A program made the position numbers and the translations under genes. Below are positions 17,933 to 25,230 of a stretch of DNA of 53,374 nt, piece after piece. Source of the DNA: Oscillospiraceae bacterium (GTDB taxonomy: Bacteria > Bacillota > Clostridia > Oscillospirales > Oscillospiraceae); assembly GCA_017542425.1 (NCBI GenBank), contig JAFXXH010000070.1, positions 1 to 53,374 on the forward strand, read 5' to 3'. The notes below the pieces were generated by a model, which did not search any database, was not told the DNA's origin, and worked only from the letters and a program-made list of their open reading frames with translations. Each line of letters opens with the position of its first letter. The stretch's first letter is position 1.

Positions 17933-17961
17933 TTGCATTTTTTGACGCTGTTTCGTATAAT
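17933..17961 (+). promoter_or_regulatory. Sigma-A promoter for the TfoX-like gene
   Basis: TTGCAT (17933-17938), 17-nt spacer, TATAAT (17956-17961). Confidence 0.75.
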
Positions 17962-17995
17962 CAGAAGGAACTGATTGGAACAGGAGGCCCGACCC

Positions 17996-18340
17996 ATGCC
18001 GTCCACAAAAGGATATCTGGAATTTATCCTGGAGCAGCTTTCGGAACTGTATGACCTGTCCTGGCGCGGGATGATGGGGGAGTACATCCTCTATGTCCGG
18101 GGCAAGGTCTTCGGCGGGATCTATGACGACCGTTTCCTGGTCAAGCCGACCAGATCGGCGCTGGCGATGCTGCCGAACGCGAACCTGGAAGCGCCCTACC
18201 CAGGGGCGAAGGAGATGCTGCTGGTGGAGGCCGTGGAAGACCGGGCGTTTCTGCGGGATCTGGTGGAAGCCATGGATGCGGAGCTGCCCGCACCCAGGCC
18301 GAGAAAGAAGCGCCCTGCCATACAGCGGGATACAAGATGA
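17996..18340 (+). CDS. TfoX/Sxy N-terminal domain protein
   Basis: A 114-residue single-domain protein related to the N-terminal half of the competence regulator TfoX. The family pattern 'YDLSWRGMMGEYILYVRGKVFGG' (seen here as 'WRGMMGEYILY' and 'GKVFGGIYDDRFLVK') and 'GAKEMLLVE' is clear. ATG 17996 follows AGGAGG by 8 nt. In Clostridia these short TfoX-N proteins are not known to act in competence; function unknown. It lies 25 nt before an ArsC-family gene and is probably co-transcribed with it. Confidence 0.87.
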   Translation: MPSTKGYLEFILEQLSELYDLSWRGMMGEYILYVRGKVFGGIYDDRFLVKPTRSALAMLPNANLEAPYPGAKEMLLVEAVEDRAFLRDLVEAMDAELPAPRPRKKRPAIQRDTR

Positions 18341-18365
18341 AAAAACAGACCGGGAGGAATCATTC

Positions 18366-18722
18366 ATGTTACAAGTCTACTGTTACAGCAGATGCACCAC
18401 CTGCAAAAAAGCCCTGGCCTGGCTCGACGCCCGGGGCGTGGCCTACGAGCTGCTCGACATCAAAGCCGACCACCCGGATGAGGAGACCCTGCGCCGCTAT
18501 CACGCCATGAGCGGACTGCCCCTCAAGCGCTTCTTCAACACCAGCGGCATCCCCTATCGGGAACTGGGCCTGTCCAAAAAGCTGCCGGACATGCCCGAAG
18601 ACGAACAGTTCCGTCTCCTGGCCGGCGACGGGATGCTGGTCAAGCGGCCCCTGGTGGTCGGGGAAGATTTCGTCCTGACCGGCTTCAAAGAGGCGGAATG
18701 GGCGGAGAAGCTGCTGAAGTGA
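18366..18722 (+). CDS. Arsenate reductase / Spx family thioredoxin-fold protein
   Basis: A 118-residue ArsC/Spx-superfamily protein. The N-terminal 'YSRCTTCKKALAWL' holds a CxxC redox motif as in Spx and YusI types, and 'KRPLVV' supplies the conserved Arg near the active site. True glutaredoxin-type ArsC has a single catalytic Cys, so the CxxC favours a Spx-like or uncharacterised reductase role. RBS GGGAGGA precedes the ATG. Substrate unknown. Confidence 0.85.
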   Translation: MLQVYCYSRCTTCKKALAWLDARGVAYELLDIKADHPDEETLRRYHAMSGLPLKRFFNTSGIPYRELGLSKKLPDMPEDEQFRLLAGDGMLVKRPLVVGEDFVLTGFKEAEWAEKLLK

Positions 18723-18789
18723 AAAGCATCTGGAAGACCCCGCCGCAGCGGGATGCGCCCCATATCTGAATTTCCATCGGCGCAAAAGC

Positions 18790-18818
18790 TTGCAATCTCG
18801 CCTCTGTTCGGGTAAAAT
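18790..18818 (+). promoter_or_regulatory. Sigma-A promoter for the DUF362 gene
   Basis: TTGCAA (18790-18795), 17-nt spacer, TAAAAT (18813-18818). Confidence 0.75.
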
Positions 18819-18852
18819 ATAACCAGACAACACACGAAATGGAGGCTTTTTT

Positions 18853-19845
18853 ATGGCAACCGTTCAGACCGCGCCCTCCGGCGCGGCGTATGTACCCTAT
18901 GCCCAGCGCGAGGGCAACGAGTCCATCGTCTATTTCACCCGCGACCTGAGCCCGGAGGGGATCATCCGGGCCTATCAGCGCGTCAAAGGCAACATCTCCG
19001 GCCGCGTGGCCGTCAAGCTGCACACCGGCGAGCCCCACGGCCCCAACATCATCCCGCCCGCCTGGGTCAAGGTCTTCCTGGAGCGGGAGCTGCCAGAGGC
19101 CACCATCGTCGAGACCAACACCTTCTACGACGGGGACCGCTACACCACGGAGCAGCACCGCCGAACCCTGGAGGTCAACGGCTGGACGGACTTCACCACC
19201 GTGGACATCACGGACGAGCACGGCACGGTAATGCTGCCTGTCCGGGGCGGCAAGTGGTTTACCGAGATGAGCGTGGGAAAGAGCTTGCCGGACTATGACT
19301 CCCTGGTGGCCCTGACCCACTTCAAGGGGCATATGATGGGCGGCTTCGGGGGCAGCAACAAGAACATCGGCATCGGCTGCGCCGACGGACGGATCGGCAA
19401 GGGCATGATCCACGCTAAAGACGGCAACGACTGGGGCGTGGTGAAGGAGGAACTGATGGAAAAGATCAGCGAGTCCACCAAGGCCACCATCGACCACTTC
19501 GGCAAGCGCGTGGTCTATCTCAACGTGCTGCGCAACATCTCCGTCTCCTGCGACTGCGAGGGCGTGAACGCCCAGCCCGTGGTGACGCCCAACATCGGCA
19601 TCGTGGCCAGCACCGACATCCTGGCGGCGGACCAGTGCAGCGTGGACCTGGTCCTCTCCCTCCGCGAGCCGGACCGGCACGCCATGGAGGAGCGGATGCG
19701 CACCCGCCACGGCTATCGCCAGCTCAGCTATATGAAGGAGCTGGGCATGGGGAACGACCGCTATGTCCTCATCGACATCGACCACGACGATGCGCGCATC
19801 ACGCCCAAGGAGGCGGTGGTGGGCGTGCGCCCCTTCCGCAGCTGA
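18853..19845 (+). CDS. DUF362 domain-containing protein
   Basis: A 330-residue protein of the DUF362 family, recognised from 'VAVKLHTGEPHGPNIIPP', 'THFKGHMMGGFGGSNKNIG', 'GCADGRIGKGMIH' and 'ASTDILAADQCSVDLV'. Many relatives carry a C-terminal 4Fe-4S ferredoxin domain; here no CxxCxxC cluster follows, so this is the domain alone. Function unproven; a redox or metal-related role is the usual guess. It has its own promoter and lies 25 nt before tgt. Confidence 0.87.
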   Translation: MATVQTAPSGAAYVPYAQREGNESIVYFTRDLSPEGIIRAYQRVKGNISGRVAVKLHTGEPHGPNIIPPAWVKVFLERELPEATIVETNTFYDGDRYTTEQHRRTLEVNGWTDFTTVDITDEHGTVMLPVRGGKWFTEMSVGKSLPDYDSLVALTHFKGHMMGGFGGSNKNIGIGCADGRIGKGMIHAKDGNDWGVVKEELMEKISESTKATIDHFGKRVVYLNVLRNISVSCDCEGVNAQPVVTPNIGIVASTDILAADQCSVDLVLSLREPDRHAMEERMRTRHGYRQLSYMKELGMGNDRYVLIDIDHDDARITPKEAVVGVRPFRS

Positions 19846-19870
19846 GACGGACGGCGAAGGAACGAAACCC

Positions 19871-21001
19871 ATGTTTCAACTGCTGAAAACCGAGGGCCGC
19901 GCCCGGCGCGGCGGCTTTTCCACGCCCCACGGCCTGATCCAGACGCCGGTCTTCATGAACGTGGGCACCCAGGCGGCCATCAAGGGCGGGCTGAGCGCCT
20001 GGGACCTGGAGCGCATCGGCTGCCAGATGGAGCTGAGCAACACCTACCACCTCCACGTCCGTCCGGGGGACGGGCTGATCCGGGAACTGGGGGGGCTGCA
20101 CAAGTTCATGACCTGGAACGGCCCCATGCTGACGGACAGCGGCGGCTTTCAGGTCTTCTCCCTGGCCCAACTCCGAAAAGTCCGGGAGGAGGGCGTGTCC
20201 TTCCACTCCCACGTGGACGGGGCGAAGATCTTCATGGGGCCGGAGGAGAGTATGCGCATCCAGAGCAATCTGGGCAGCGACATCGCCATGGCCTTCGACG
20301 AGTGCGTCAAGATCCCTTCGCCCTACGAGTATGTGAAAGCCGCCTGCGGCCGCACGGCCCGCTGGCTGGCGCGCTGCAAGACGGCGCTGGCGGCTTACAA
20401 CAGCGAGTCGGACGCCGTCAACCCCGGCCAGGTGCTCTTCGGCATCAACCAGGGGGCGGTGTTCCACGATCTGCGCATCCAGCACATGCAGCAGATCGCG
20501 GAGCTGGACCTGCCCGGCTACGCCATCGGCGGCCTGGCGGTAGGGGAGACCCACCAGGAGATGTATGACACCATCGAGGCGGTGGAGGAATACATGCCAA
20601 AGGACCGTCCCCGCTACCTGATGGGCGTGGGCACCCCCTCCAACATCATCGAGGGCGTGGCCCGGGGCGTGGACTTCTTCGACTGCGTCATGCCCTCCCG
20701 CAACGGGCGGCACGGGCATCTCTTCACCTGGAACGGCGTCTTGAACATCCACAATCAGAAATACGCCAGGGACCCGGACCCCATCGAGCCGGGCTGCGGC
20801 TGCCCCGCCTGCCGCCGCTATTCCAAAGCCTACATCCGCCACCTGCTCCGGGCTCAGGAACCCCTGGCGCTGCGGCTGCTGGTGCTGCACAATCTCTATT
20901 TCTACAACGAATTGCTGCGCCGCATCCGGGAGGCCCTGGACGAGGGACGCTTTGCGGCCTTCCGCCGGGAGTACAGCGAAAAACTTTCCCGTCGAATTTG
21001 A
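19871..21001 (+). CDS. tgt: Queuine/preQ1 tRNA-guanine transglycosylase
   Basis: Exchanges guanine for preQ1 at the wobble position of GUN-anticodon tRNAs. ATG 19871 gives 376 residues. Motifs: 'DSGGFQVFSL' with the first active-site Asp, 'FGINQGAV' , 'IGGLAVGE', 'FDCVMPSRNGRHG' with the nucleophilic Asp, and a zinc site 'GCGCPACRRYSKAYIRHL' (three Cys and His). Length is standard. It is followed by yajC, the common tgt-yajC order. Confidence 0.97.
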   Translation: MFQLLKTEGRARRGGFSTPHGLIQTPVFMNVGTQAAIKGGLSAWDLERIGCQMELSNTYHLHVRPGDGLIRELGGLHKFMTWNGPMLTDSGGFQVFSLAQLRKVREEGVSFHSHVDGAKIFMGPEESMRIQSNLGSDIAMAFDECVKIPSPYEYVKAACGRTARWLARCKTALAAYNSESDAVNPGQVLFGINQGAVFHDLRIQHMQQIAELDLPGYAIGGLAVGETHQEMYDTIEAVEEYMPKDRPRYLMGVGTPSNIIEGVARGVDFFDCVMPSRNGRHGHLFTWNGVLNIHNQKYARDPDPIEPGCGCPACRRYSKAYIRHLLRAQEPLALRLLVLHNLYFYNELLRRIREALDEGRFAAFRREYSEKLSRRI

Positions 21002-21008
21002 AAACTTC

Positions 21009-21037
21009 TTGCAATTGCGGCGGAAACCCGATATACT
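21009..21037 (+). promoter_or_regulatory. Sigma-A promoter for yajC
   Basis: TTGCAA (21009-21014), 17-nt spacer, TATACT (21032-21037), 34 nt before the yajC ATG. Confidence 0.75.
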
Positions 21038-21070
21038 GCTTTTTAATCGAATCACACAGGAGGTCTTTCC

Positions 21071-21493
21071 ATGAAAAAAAGCCTGAAAAAGCTGCTGGCT
21101 TCGGCTTTCGCCCTGGCCATGAGCCTGGCCCTGGCCACCGGCGCCTTTGCCGAGGGCGCAGTCACCACCACCGCTGCGGCGTCAGACGCCACCGCCGCCA
21201 GCGCCGGTCTGTTTGGCAACGCCATGCCCCTCATCATGATCGTCGTGCTGATCGCCGTGTTCTACTTCTTCATGATCCGCCCGGAGCAGAAGAAGCGCAA
21301 GGCCGCCGAGGAGATGCGCAGCAATCTCGGCGTCGGCGACAAGATCACCACCATCGGCGGCATGGTCGGCAAGATCGTGGACATCAGCAACGACCTGATC
21401 ACCTTTGAGACCGGCGAGGACCGGGTCCGCATCCAGGTCACCAAATGGGCCATCTCCACCAACAGCATCCAGAAGCAGGAGGAAAAAGCCTGA
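21071..21493 (+). CDS. yajC: Preprotein translocase subunit YajC
   Basis: Small accessory subunit of the Sec translocon. The 140-residue protein has one membrane helix and the family signature 'FYFFMIRPEQKKRKAAEEM', followed by the cytoplasmic domain with 'GDKITTIGGMVGKIVDI'. Unusually it begins with a signal-peptide-like stretch ('KLLASAFALAMSLALATGAFAEGA') before the helix, here described by its ends 'KLLASAFALAMSL' and 'GAFAEGA'; this longer N-terminus is seen in some Clostridia. RBS ACAGGAGG precedes the ATG. A strong terminator follows. Confidence 0.95.
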   Translation: MKKSLKKLLASAFALAMSLALATGAFAEGAVTTTAAASDATAASAGLFGNAMPLIMIVVLIAVFYFFMIRPEQKKRKAAEEMRSNLGVGDKITTIGGMVGKIVDISNDLITFETGEDRVRIQVTKWAISTNSIQKQEEKA

Positions 21494-21513
21494 GCCTCCC
21501 GCATGGAACAGCA

Positions 21514-21562
21514 CCTCCCCGAATAAGCTTGAAACAAAGCTTGATTCGGGGAGGTTTTTTTT
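21514..21562 (+). terminator. Strong terminator after yajC whose 3' arm is the RBS of the next gene
   Basis: CCTCCCCGAAT-AAGCTT pairs with AAGCTT-GATTCGGGGAGG and is followed by eight T. The GGGGAGG at 21548-21554 in the 3' arm is also the only Shine-Dalgarno sequence for the ATG at 21563, and the U-run is the spacer. Confidence 0.9.
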
Positions 21563-21973
21563 ATGTCGGAGAAGGGCTTGCGAAAGGATGGGCTGCCCTG
21601 GCCGCGCCTGTTGGCTTCCGGGGCGGTGGGGCTGCTGACCGCGCTGGGAGGGATCCTGCTCCTGGCGCTGCTGGGGGCGGACGCGCTGATCGGCACGGGC
21701 CGGGAGGCGCTGGCGGCCAGGGGCGCGCTGCTGCTGGGGACGGCGCTGGGGGCTTTCCTGGCCTGCAGAAAGGCAGGGGAGGGGAGGGTCGTTGCGGCAG
21801 CCGTGGCCGGGGGCGTGTCGCTGGTCTTTGTGCTGCTGCTGAGTCTGCTGGTCCCGGAGGCCCGGCTGTTCAGCTTCGCCACGTTGAAGAGTATCCTCTG
21901 CGTAATCGTCGGGAGCCTCGTGGGCTGCGCCCTCAGCGCCCGGCGCAGGAAGCGCCGGAGAAGACGGAACTGA
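21563..21973 (+). CDS. TIGR04086-family membrane protein
   Basis: A 136-residue protein with about four hydrophobic helices and a very basic C-tail ('RRRKRRRRR'). Its size, helix pattern and position directly after yajC match the TIGR04086 family of Clostridia, normally found next to the SCIFF peptide gene and its radical-SAM maturase; neither is visible here. The start codon sits right after the yajC terminator, whose hairpin would hide its RBS in read-through transcripts. Function unknown. Confidence 0.75.
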   Translation: MSEKGLRKDGLPWPRLLASGAVGLLTALGGILLLALLGADALIGTGREALAARGALLLGTALGAFLACRKAGEGRVVAAAVAGGVSLVFVLLLSLLVPEARLFSFATLKSILCVIVGSLVGCALSARRRKRRRRRN

Positions 21974-22182
21974 TATAACTATTTGTTATCAATTCGCAAA
22001 GTTGACATAAAAGCGGCGTGATAACCAATATGTTGTTGTTTACGTAATGTATAGCGCTATATCTAGGAGATATCCGGCGCAAAGCGTGTCGAAGCTGCTT
22101 TTTTGGTTCGTCGGTAGACATAAAACAATTTACATAATATTTTGGCATAATCCACAAAAATTTTTTTCTGCCCGCAAAACGC
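21974..22182. other. AT-rich intergenic island with several dyads
   Basis: About 210 nt far richer in A/T than its surroundings. It contains a split dyad TTGTTATCA (21983-21991) / TGATAACCAA (22019-22028) around a TTGACA, a self-complementary AGCGCT, and ATATCT-AGG-AGATAT. All frames on both strands are either full of stops or lack an RBS. No function can be assigned; it occupies the place where the SCIFF gene is expected. Confidence 0.5.
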
Positions 22183-22211
22183 TTGATTGAGCGGGAGACT
22201 TGTATTATATT
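22183..22211 (+). promoter_or_regulatory. Sigma-A promoter for the membrane protein-xerD pair
   Basis: TTGATT (22183-22188), 17-nt spacer, TATATT (22206-22211). Confidence 0.6.
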
Positions 22212-22263
22212 GTCCATGCGACTTGGTTATGTAAAGCGGCAGCGCCGCGAAGGGTTCCTGCGT

Positions 22264-22866
22264 ATGTTTCTGCACCGTTCCGCATCTCCATCTCCGCAAA
22301 AGCTCCGCCCCCGCCGTGCGGAGCAGCATCCCGCGCCGCTGGGCGACCGGCTTGTGTTTTCCTGCTGCCTCCTGGGCGTGCTGGGTGGGGCCGTGGTGGG
22401 CCTTTACTCCCCCGGCGGCGCGCTGTCCCTGGGCGCGCTCCGTCTGGGAGCCTTCCAGGCGGTCTCCGGCGGCTTTCCCGGCTATGTGCTGGCCATCGCC
22501 GTCTGGTTTCTGCTGCTGGCCCTGGGCGGCACAAGCTACCTGGGCTTCCTCGCGGCGCTGCTGGTCTCTTTTTTCAGCGCCTTTCGTCTGAGCTGTTCCG
22601 TGGCCGCCCGCTTTGTCTCTGCGGCCTATCCCGGACTCTGGGAAGCGCTGCTGCGCTACGGAGTCCCGGCGCTGCTGGCTGCCCCTTTCCTGCTGGCCGC
22701 CGCCGGAGGGTGTTTCCGCGCCGCCCAGCGCCTGTATCAGCTCCGCTTCCATCCTGCCGCCGCGCCGAAGGCCGGGCGCGTTTTGCCCCTGAGCCTGGGT
22801 TCCGCCGCTGCGGTTTTGCTGGCGGCGGCCTACTGCGCCTATCTCCTGCCCCTGCTGCTGCCCTGA
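22264..22866 (+). CDS. Hypothetical multi-pass membrane protein, possible diverged SpoIIM analogue
   Basis: A 200-residue protein with about five hydrophobic segments, the first at about 33-52 ('FSCCLLGVLGGAVVGLY') and the last near the C-terminus ('AAVLLAAAYCAYLLPLLLP'). I do not recognise the family with confidence. Its place just upstream of xerD, its size and its helix count recall SpoIIM of Bacillus, which lies in a spoIIM-fur-xerD run, and the window does carry sporulation genes; this is inference. ATG 22264 is preferred because earlier in-frame starts fall at or before the expected transcription start. Confidence 0.6.
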   Translation: MFLHRSASPSPQKLRPRRAEQHPAPLGDRLVFSCCLLGVLGGAVVGLYSPGGALSLGALRLGAFQAVSGGFPGYVLAIAVWFLLLALGGTSYLGFLAALLVSFFSAFRLSCSVAARFVSAAYPGLWEALLRYGVPALLAAPFLLAAAGGCFRAAQRLYQLRFHPAAAPKAGRVLPLSLGSAAAVLLAAAYCAYLLPLLLP

Positions 22867-22893
22867 TCCTGTGTACAAAGGAGGCGTCCCCGC

Positions 22894-23784
22894 ATGAAAG
22901 ATCCCCTTTCCTATTCCAAATACGAGACCTATCTGCGGGACGTGAAGCACGCATCGGCCAACACCCTCAGTTCCTACCTGCGGGATATCCGCCAGCTGGG
23001 GGAATATCTGGCGGCCCATACCGACTGTGGCTACGCCGACGCGGACGAGCAGGCCCTGCGGGACTATATCGCCCATCTGCGCGCCTGCGGCAAGTCCGTC
23101 TCCACCGTGTCCCGCGCCATCGCCTCCATCAAGAGCTTCTATGCCTTTCTGGAGGAACAGGGCCTGCGGGCCGGGAACCCCAGCGGGGTTCTGGTGCCGG
23201 ACAAGTCCACCCAGAAGCTGCCGCAGATCCTCAGCAGCCGGGAGGTGGAGCTGCTGCTGGAGCAGCCGGTCTGCGTGGACCCCAAGGACTATCGGGACCG
23301 GGCCATGCTGGAGCTGCTGTACGCCACGGGCATCCGGGTCAGCGAACTGATCAGCCTGGACCTGGGGGACGTGAACCTGCCCGCCGGGCTCATCACCTGC
23401 CACGGGCGGGAGCATGACCGGGCCATTCCCCTCTATCCCGCCGCCATCCGCGCCCTGAGCGAATACACCGAGTTCGTCCGCCCCCGGATGATCGCGTCCC
23501 CGGAGGAACGGGCGCTGTTCGTCAACGTCAGCGGCGAGCGCATGAGCCGCCAGGGCTTCTGGAAGCTCATCAAGTGTTACCAGGCCAAGGCGGGCATTGA
23601 GAAGGACATCACCCCCCACACCCTGCGTCACTCCTTCGCCGCCCATCTGCTGGAAAACGGCGCGGACCTGCGCAGCATCCAGGAGATGCTGGGCCACGCG
23701 GACATCTCCTCCACGCAGATCTACTCCCAGCTGGTCAAAAAGCAGTTGAAGGACGTGTACAACAAGGCCCATCCCAGGGCCTGA
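22894..23784 (+). CDS. xerD: Tyrosine recombinase XerD-type, with Arg at the usual catalytic Lys position
   Basis: Site-specific recombinase that resolves chromosome dimers. The 296-residue protein has an N-terminal SAM-like DNA-binding domain and a catalytic domain with Arg148 ('ATGIRVSEL'), His242 and Arg245 ('HTLRHSF'), His268 ('MLGHAD') and the nucleophile Tyr277 ('STQIYSQL'). The beta-hairpin that normally reads GKGxKxR is 'HGREHDR' here, one residue shorter, placing Arg172 where the catalytic Lys is expected. RBS AAAGGAGG precedes the ATG. The context (possible spoIIM, then xerD) fits a chromosomal Xer rather than a mobile integrase. Confidence 0.9.
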   Translation: MKDPLSYSKYETYLRDVKHASANTLSSYLRDIRQLGEYLAAHTDCGYADADEQALRDYIAHLRACGKSVSTVSRAIASIKSFYAFLEEQGLRAGNPSGVLVPDKSTQKLPQILSSREVELLLEQPVCVDPKDYRDRAMLELLYATGIRVSELISLDLGDVNLPAGLITCHGREHDRAIPLYPAAIRALSEYTEFVRPRMIASPEERALFVNVSGERMSRQGFWKLIKCYQAKAGIEKDITPHTLRHSFAAHLLENGADLRSIQEMLGHADISSTQIYSQLVKKQLKDVYNKAHPRA

Positions 23785-23804
23785 TCGTTCCAAACATAGC
23801 AGCA

Positions 23805-23846
23805 GGACCGCTCCAGCCAGAATGACCGGGGCGGCCCGCTTTTTTT
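23805..23846 (+). terminator. Terminator after xerD
   Basis: GGACCGCTCC pairs with GGGGCGGCCC (one mismatch, one wobble) and is followed by GC and seven T. Confidence 0.65.
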
Positions 23847-23902
23847 CGCCCCGCCGTATTGTCCCGCCTCCTTTTGGGAAAACTGGCAGCGAGGTGATAA
23901 AA

Positions 23903-24082
23903 ATGGCAAAGCGCAAGAACAAGCAGATTCCCCACGACAAGCGAAAGAGCGGCAGCGAGACCGCAGCGTTGTACCTGGCCCAGGGCAGCGCGGCGGGGGC
24001 CATGCCGCCGGCCATGAACGCGGACCTGGCGGGGGACAGGCCGGAGCAGGACATCCCCGCCTCTGAGCGGAAGCGCCGATGA
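23903..24082 (+). CDS. Small hypothetical basic protein before ldh
   Basis: A 59-residue reading frame starting 'MAKRKNKQIPHDKRKSGS' with a GAGGTGAT RBS 8 nt upstream; it ends in 'ERKRR' and overlaps the ldh start by 4 nt (ATGA). It is rich in Lys/Arg at both ends with an Ala-rich middle, and has no membrane helix or cysteine. The RBS and the coupled overlap support a real gene. I do not recognise a family and assign no function. Confidence 0.6.
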   Translation: MAKRKNKQIPHDKRKSGSETAALYLAQGSAAGAMPPAMNADLAGDRPEQDIPASERKRR

Positions 24083-25050
24083 CCGGGCAGGGGGAAGGGC
24101 GGGTCAACAGCCGGAAAGCCGCGGTCATCGGCTGCGGCTTCGTGGGCTCGGCCTCCGCCTTTGCCCTGATGCAGAGCGGCCTGTTCTCGGAGATGGTGCT
24201 CATCGACGCCCGGCGGGAGAAAGCGGAGGGGGAGGCCCTGGACATCAGCCACGGTCTGCCCTTCGCCCAGCCCATGCGCATCTACGCCGGGGACTATGAC
24301 GACATCGGCGACGCCGCCATCGTGGTCCTGTCCGCCGGGGTGAACCAGAAGCCCGGAGAGACCCGGCTGGACCTGGTGCGGAAAAACGCCGCCGTGTTTC
24401 AGAGCATCCTCCCGGAGCTGCTGCGGCGGGACTTCGGCGGCATCCTGCTGATCGTCACCAACCCGGTGGACATCCTCACCTGTGCGGCCCTGCGCCTGTC
24501 CGGGCTGCCGGAGAACCGGGTGTTCGGCTCCGGCACGGTGCTGGACACGGCGCGGATGCAGTATCTGCTGGGGGAGCATCTGGGGGTAGACCCCCGCAAC
24601 GTCCACGCTTTCATCATCGGGGAGCACGGCGACAGCGAGATCGCCGCCTGGAGCAGCGCCAACATTGAGGGTGTGCCGCTGAACGACTTCTGCGAGATGC
24701 GGGGCTTCTACCGCCACGTGGAGGCCATGCAGCGCCTGGCGGAGGAGGTCCGGCAAAGCGCGGACAAGATCATCGAGCGCAAACAGGCCACCTATTTCGG
24801 CATTGCCATGTCGGTGCGCCGCATCTGCGCGGCCATCATCCGGGACGAAAAATCCGTGCTGCCCGTGTCCTGGATGCAGCACGGGGCCTACGGCCTGGAG
24901 GGCGTGGCCCTCAGTATGCCTGCAGTCATCGGCAAAAGCGGCATTGAGGCGGCAGTGCCCATCCGGCTGGACGGGCGGGAGGCCCTGGCCCTGCGGGACT
25001 CCGCCGCAAAGCTGGAGCAGGTGCGCGATCAGGTCTTCGGGAAGAGCTGA
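24079..25050 (+). CDS. ldh: L-lactate dehydrogenase
   Basis: Cytoplasmic NAD-dependent enzyme reducing pyruvate to L-lactate. The 323-residue protein has the Rossmann loop 'GCGFVGSASA', the substrate loop 'AGVNQKPGETR' where Gln (not Arg) marks lactate rather than malate dehydrogenase, the Arg of 'RLDLV', 'VTNPVDI', and the catalytic His in 'GEHGDSEI'. It overlaps the preceding small gene by 4 nt; the first residues before 'KAAVIGCG' are longer than usual, so a slightly later start is possible. A long hairpin terminator follows. Confidence 0.93.
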   Translation: MTGQGEGRVNSRKAAVIGCGFVGSASAFALMQSGLFSEMVLIDARREKAEGEALDISHGLPFAQPMRIYAGDYDDIGDAAIVVLSAGVNQKPGETRLDLVRKNAAVFQSILPELLRRDFGGILLIVTNPVDILTCAALRLSGLPENRVFGSGTVLDTARMQYLLGEHLGVDPRNVHAFIIGEHGDSEIAAWSSANIEGVPLNDFCEMRGFYRHVEAMQRLAEEVRQSADKIIERKQATYFGIAMSVRRICAAIIRDEKSVLPVSWMQHGAYGLEGVALSMPAVIGKSGIEAAVPIRLDGREALALRDSAAKLEQVRDQVFGKS

Positions 25051-25071
25051 TCGCCCGGCAAAAAACAGGGA

Positions 25072-25138
25072 AAAGAGAGCTGATCGCCGACAAAATCCGG
25101 GGAAAACCCCGCTTTTGTCTGCCACCAGCTCTCTTTGT
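25072..25138 (+). terminator. Three-tier hairpin terminator after ldh
   Basis: Nested pairs AAAGAGAGCT/AGCTCTCTTT, GACAAAA/TTTTGTC and GGGG/CCCC form one long stem. The AGAGCTGATCGCC sequence in its 5' part is a direct repeat of the ldh 3' end at about 25044. Confidence 0.7.
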
Positions 25139-25161
25139 TTGCGCGGAAGCGAAAAAACCGC

Positions 25162-25189
25162 TTGCTTTCTTTCGCTAATGTGGTAATAT
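25162..25189 (+). promoter_or_regulatory. Sigma-A promoter for the amino-acid transporter
   Basis: TTGCTT (25162-25167), 16-nt spacer, TAATAT (25184-25189). Confidence 0.65.
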
Positions 25190-25230
25190 GTGAAAGTAAA
25201 ATCTTATTACATAAGAAAGAGGGAACCAAC

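Noticed and set aside
17996-18340. TfoX-like protein as evidence for natural competence
   Set aside because: Only the short N-terminal domain is present and no competence gene is nearby.
21933-22217. Reverse-strand frame in the AT-rich island starting near 'MSTDEPKKQLRHALRR'
   Set aside because: No RBS before any start and it runs into the TIGR04086 gene antisense; kept only as an AT-rich region.
22063-25125. 1020-codon reverse-strand frame across xerD and ldh
   Set aside because: Antisense to well-supported genes, no RBS and low-complexity composition.
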